From Alphaproteobacteria bacterium (GTDB lineage: Bacteria > Pseudomonadota > Alphaproteobacteria > Thalassobaculales > Thalassobaculaceae), in assembly GCA_028822575.1 (NCBI GenBank), contig JAPKDN010000180.1, positions 1 through 6,777 on the forward strand: 6,777 nucleotides of DNA, written 5' to 3'. Below, in pieces: positions 6,127 to 6,777 of the stretch; position 1 is the first letter of the stretch; the number at the start of each line of letters is the position of its first letter. A program made the position numbers and the translations under genes. The notes under the pieces were generated by a model. That model made no database searches and was not told the origin of the DNA. It worked only from the letters and a program-made list of their open reading frames with translations.

Positions 6127-6777
6127 CTAGTTCGACCCACCGCCGCATTGGGCGGCATGGCGTAGAAGATGGTCGACGAGCACGCAGGCCATCATGGCCT
6201 CGCCAACTGGAACAGCCCGAATGCCTACGCAGGGATCGTGCCGGCCTTTGGTCATCACTTTGACCTCCGCGCCGAAACGATCGATCGAGCGCCGCGGCGT
6301 CAGGATCGAACTTGTTGGTTTGACGGCGAAACGGGCGACGACGGGTTGTCCAGTGGAGATGCCCCCCAAAATGCCGCCAGCTCGGTTGCCGAGGAACTTA
6401 GGCTTTCCGTCGACCATTTGCATCTCATCCGCTGCGTCCTCGCCGGCGATCGATGCCAGGCTGAACCCGTCGCCGATTTCAACACCCTTCACCGCGTTGA
6501 TGGTCATCAGAGCGGCGGCCAGGTCACTGTCCAACTTGCCATAGACCGGCTCGCCAAGGCCGGGAGGTACGCCGTCGGCTACGACCTCGATCACCGCGCC
6601 GGCGGAAGATCCGGCCTTGCGCACGCCATCCAGATAGTCAGCCCAGCGATCCGCCATGTTCGCGTCAGGTGACCAGAAGGAATTGCGTTCGACCTCGTCC
6701 CAATTCCAGGCGTCGCGGTCAATTTTGTGCGGACCTATCTGAATCAACGCGCCGCGAAGCGAGAATGCGTTACCTAG
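6127..6777 (-). CDS. aroC: Chorismate synthase, C-terminal 216 residues (5' end outside window)
   Basis: Cytosolic enzyme that converts 5-enolpyruvylshikimate 3-phosphate to chorismate using reduced FMN, the last step of the shikimate pathway leading to aromatic amino acids, folate and quinones. The frame is open through the window edge at 6777; the TTG at 6747 is an internal Leu codon, not a start. In visible-residue numbering: IGPHKIDR at 14-21, [14 protein letters not shown] at 70-83, [15 protein letters not shown] at 131-145, AVKPTSSI at 151-158, and the family signature [13 protein letters not shown] at 178-190 with the conserved catalytic Asp at 181. The family is usually about 360 residues, so roughly 145 N-terminal residues lie beyond the window. 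The C-terminal tail AAQCGGGSN is short and unconserved. It is the first visible gene of the minus-strand group leading to sppA. Confidence 0.97.
   Translation of the reverse strand, partial: LGNAFSLRGALIQIGPHKIDRDAWNWDEVERNSFWSPDANMADRWADYLDGVRKAGSSAGAVIEVVADGVPPGLGEPVYGKLDSDLAAALMTINAVKGVEIGDGFSLASIAGEDAADEMQMVDGKPKFLGNRAGGILGGISTGQPVVARFAVKPTSSILTPRRSIDRFGAEVKVMTKGRHDPCVGIRAVPVGEAMMACVLVDHLLRHAAQCGGGSN

Noticed and set aside
6169..6672. Plus-strand ORF of 167 codons opposite aroC
   Set aside because: It is entirely antisense to the conserved core of chorismate synthase, whose family signatures are unmistakable.
6745..6747. TTG as a start codon for aroC
   Set aside because: The frame continues upstream to the window edge with conserved sequence ([15 protein letters not shown]), so this is an internal Leu codon of a truncated gene.

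Overview
The window looks like a stretch of an alphaproteobacterial chromosome, probably of Rhodospirillales type. The basis is the pairing of dxs with tlyA on one strand, which is common in Alphaproteobacteria, the moderately high GC content, and the character of the encoded proteins. No mobile element, RNA gene or CRISPR array is visible. The placement is inference from gene content, not from a database search.

Left half, plus strand (1-3567): the 3' half of dxs (isoprenoid precursor synthesis) is followed after 36 bases by an uncharacterized 344-residue protein gene. One base later comes tlyA, a 23S/16S rRNA 2'-O-methyltransferase of the S4 plus FtsJ type. These three read as one operon. 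About 40 to 90 bases after tlyA lies an unrecognised gene ending at 3567. Its first part appears to lie in a different frame from the rest. A single extra T in the T5 run at 2962-2966 would explain this, so it is either a broken gene, a sequencing error or a slippage site.

Middle (3568-3782): an AT-rich gap between converging transcription units. It holds a short AT-rich hairpin just after the upstream gene and one doubtful 38-codon ORF. No strong intrinsic terminator was seen.

Right half, minus strand (6777-3783): aroC (3' part; last step of the shikimate pathway), then sppA (double-domain S49 signal peptide peptidase, 593 residues), then a small exported protein of 163 residues with a Lys-rich linker and a C-terminal domain that faintly recalls FliL. 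Gaps of 36 and 34 bases suggest one operon in the order aroC-sppA-small exported protein.

Most of the window is ordinary housekeeping sequence. The points worth a second look are the frame break in the 2811-3567 gene, the unknown gene wedged between dxs and tlyA, and the exported protein that follows sppA. I saw nothing that amounts to a convincing new multi-gene system.
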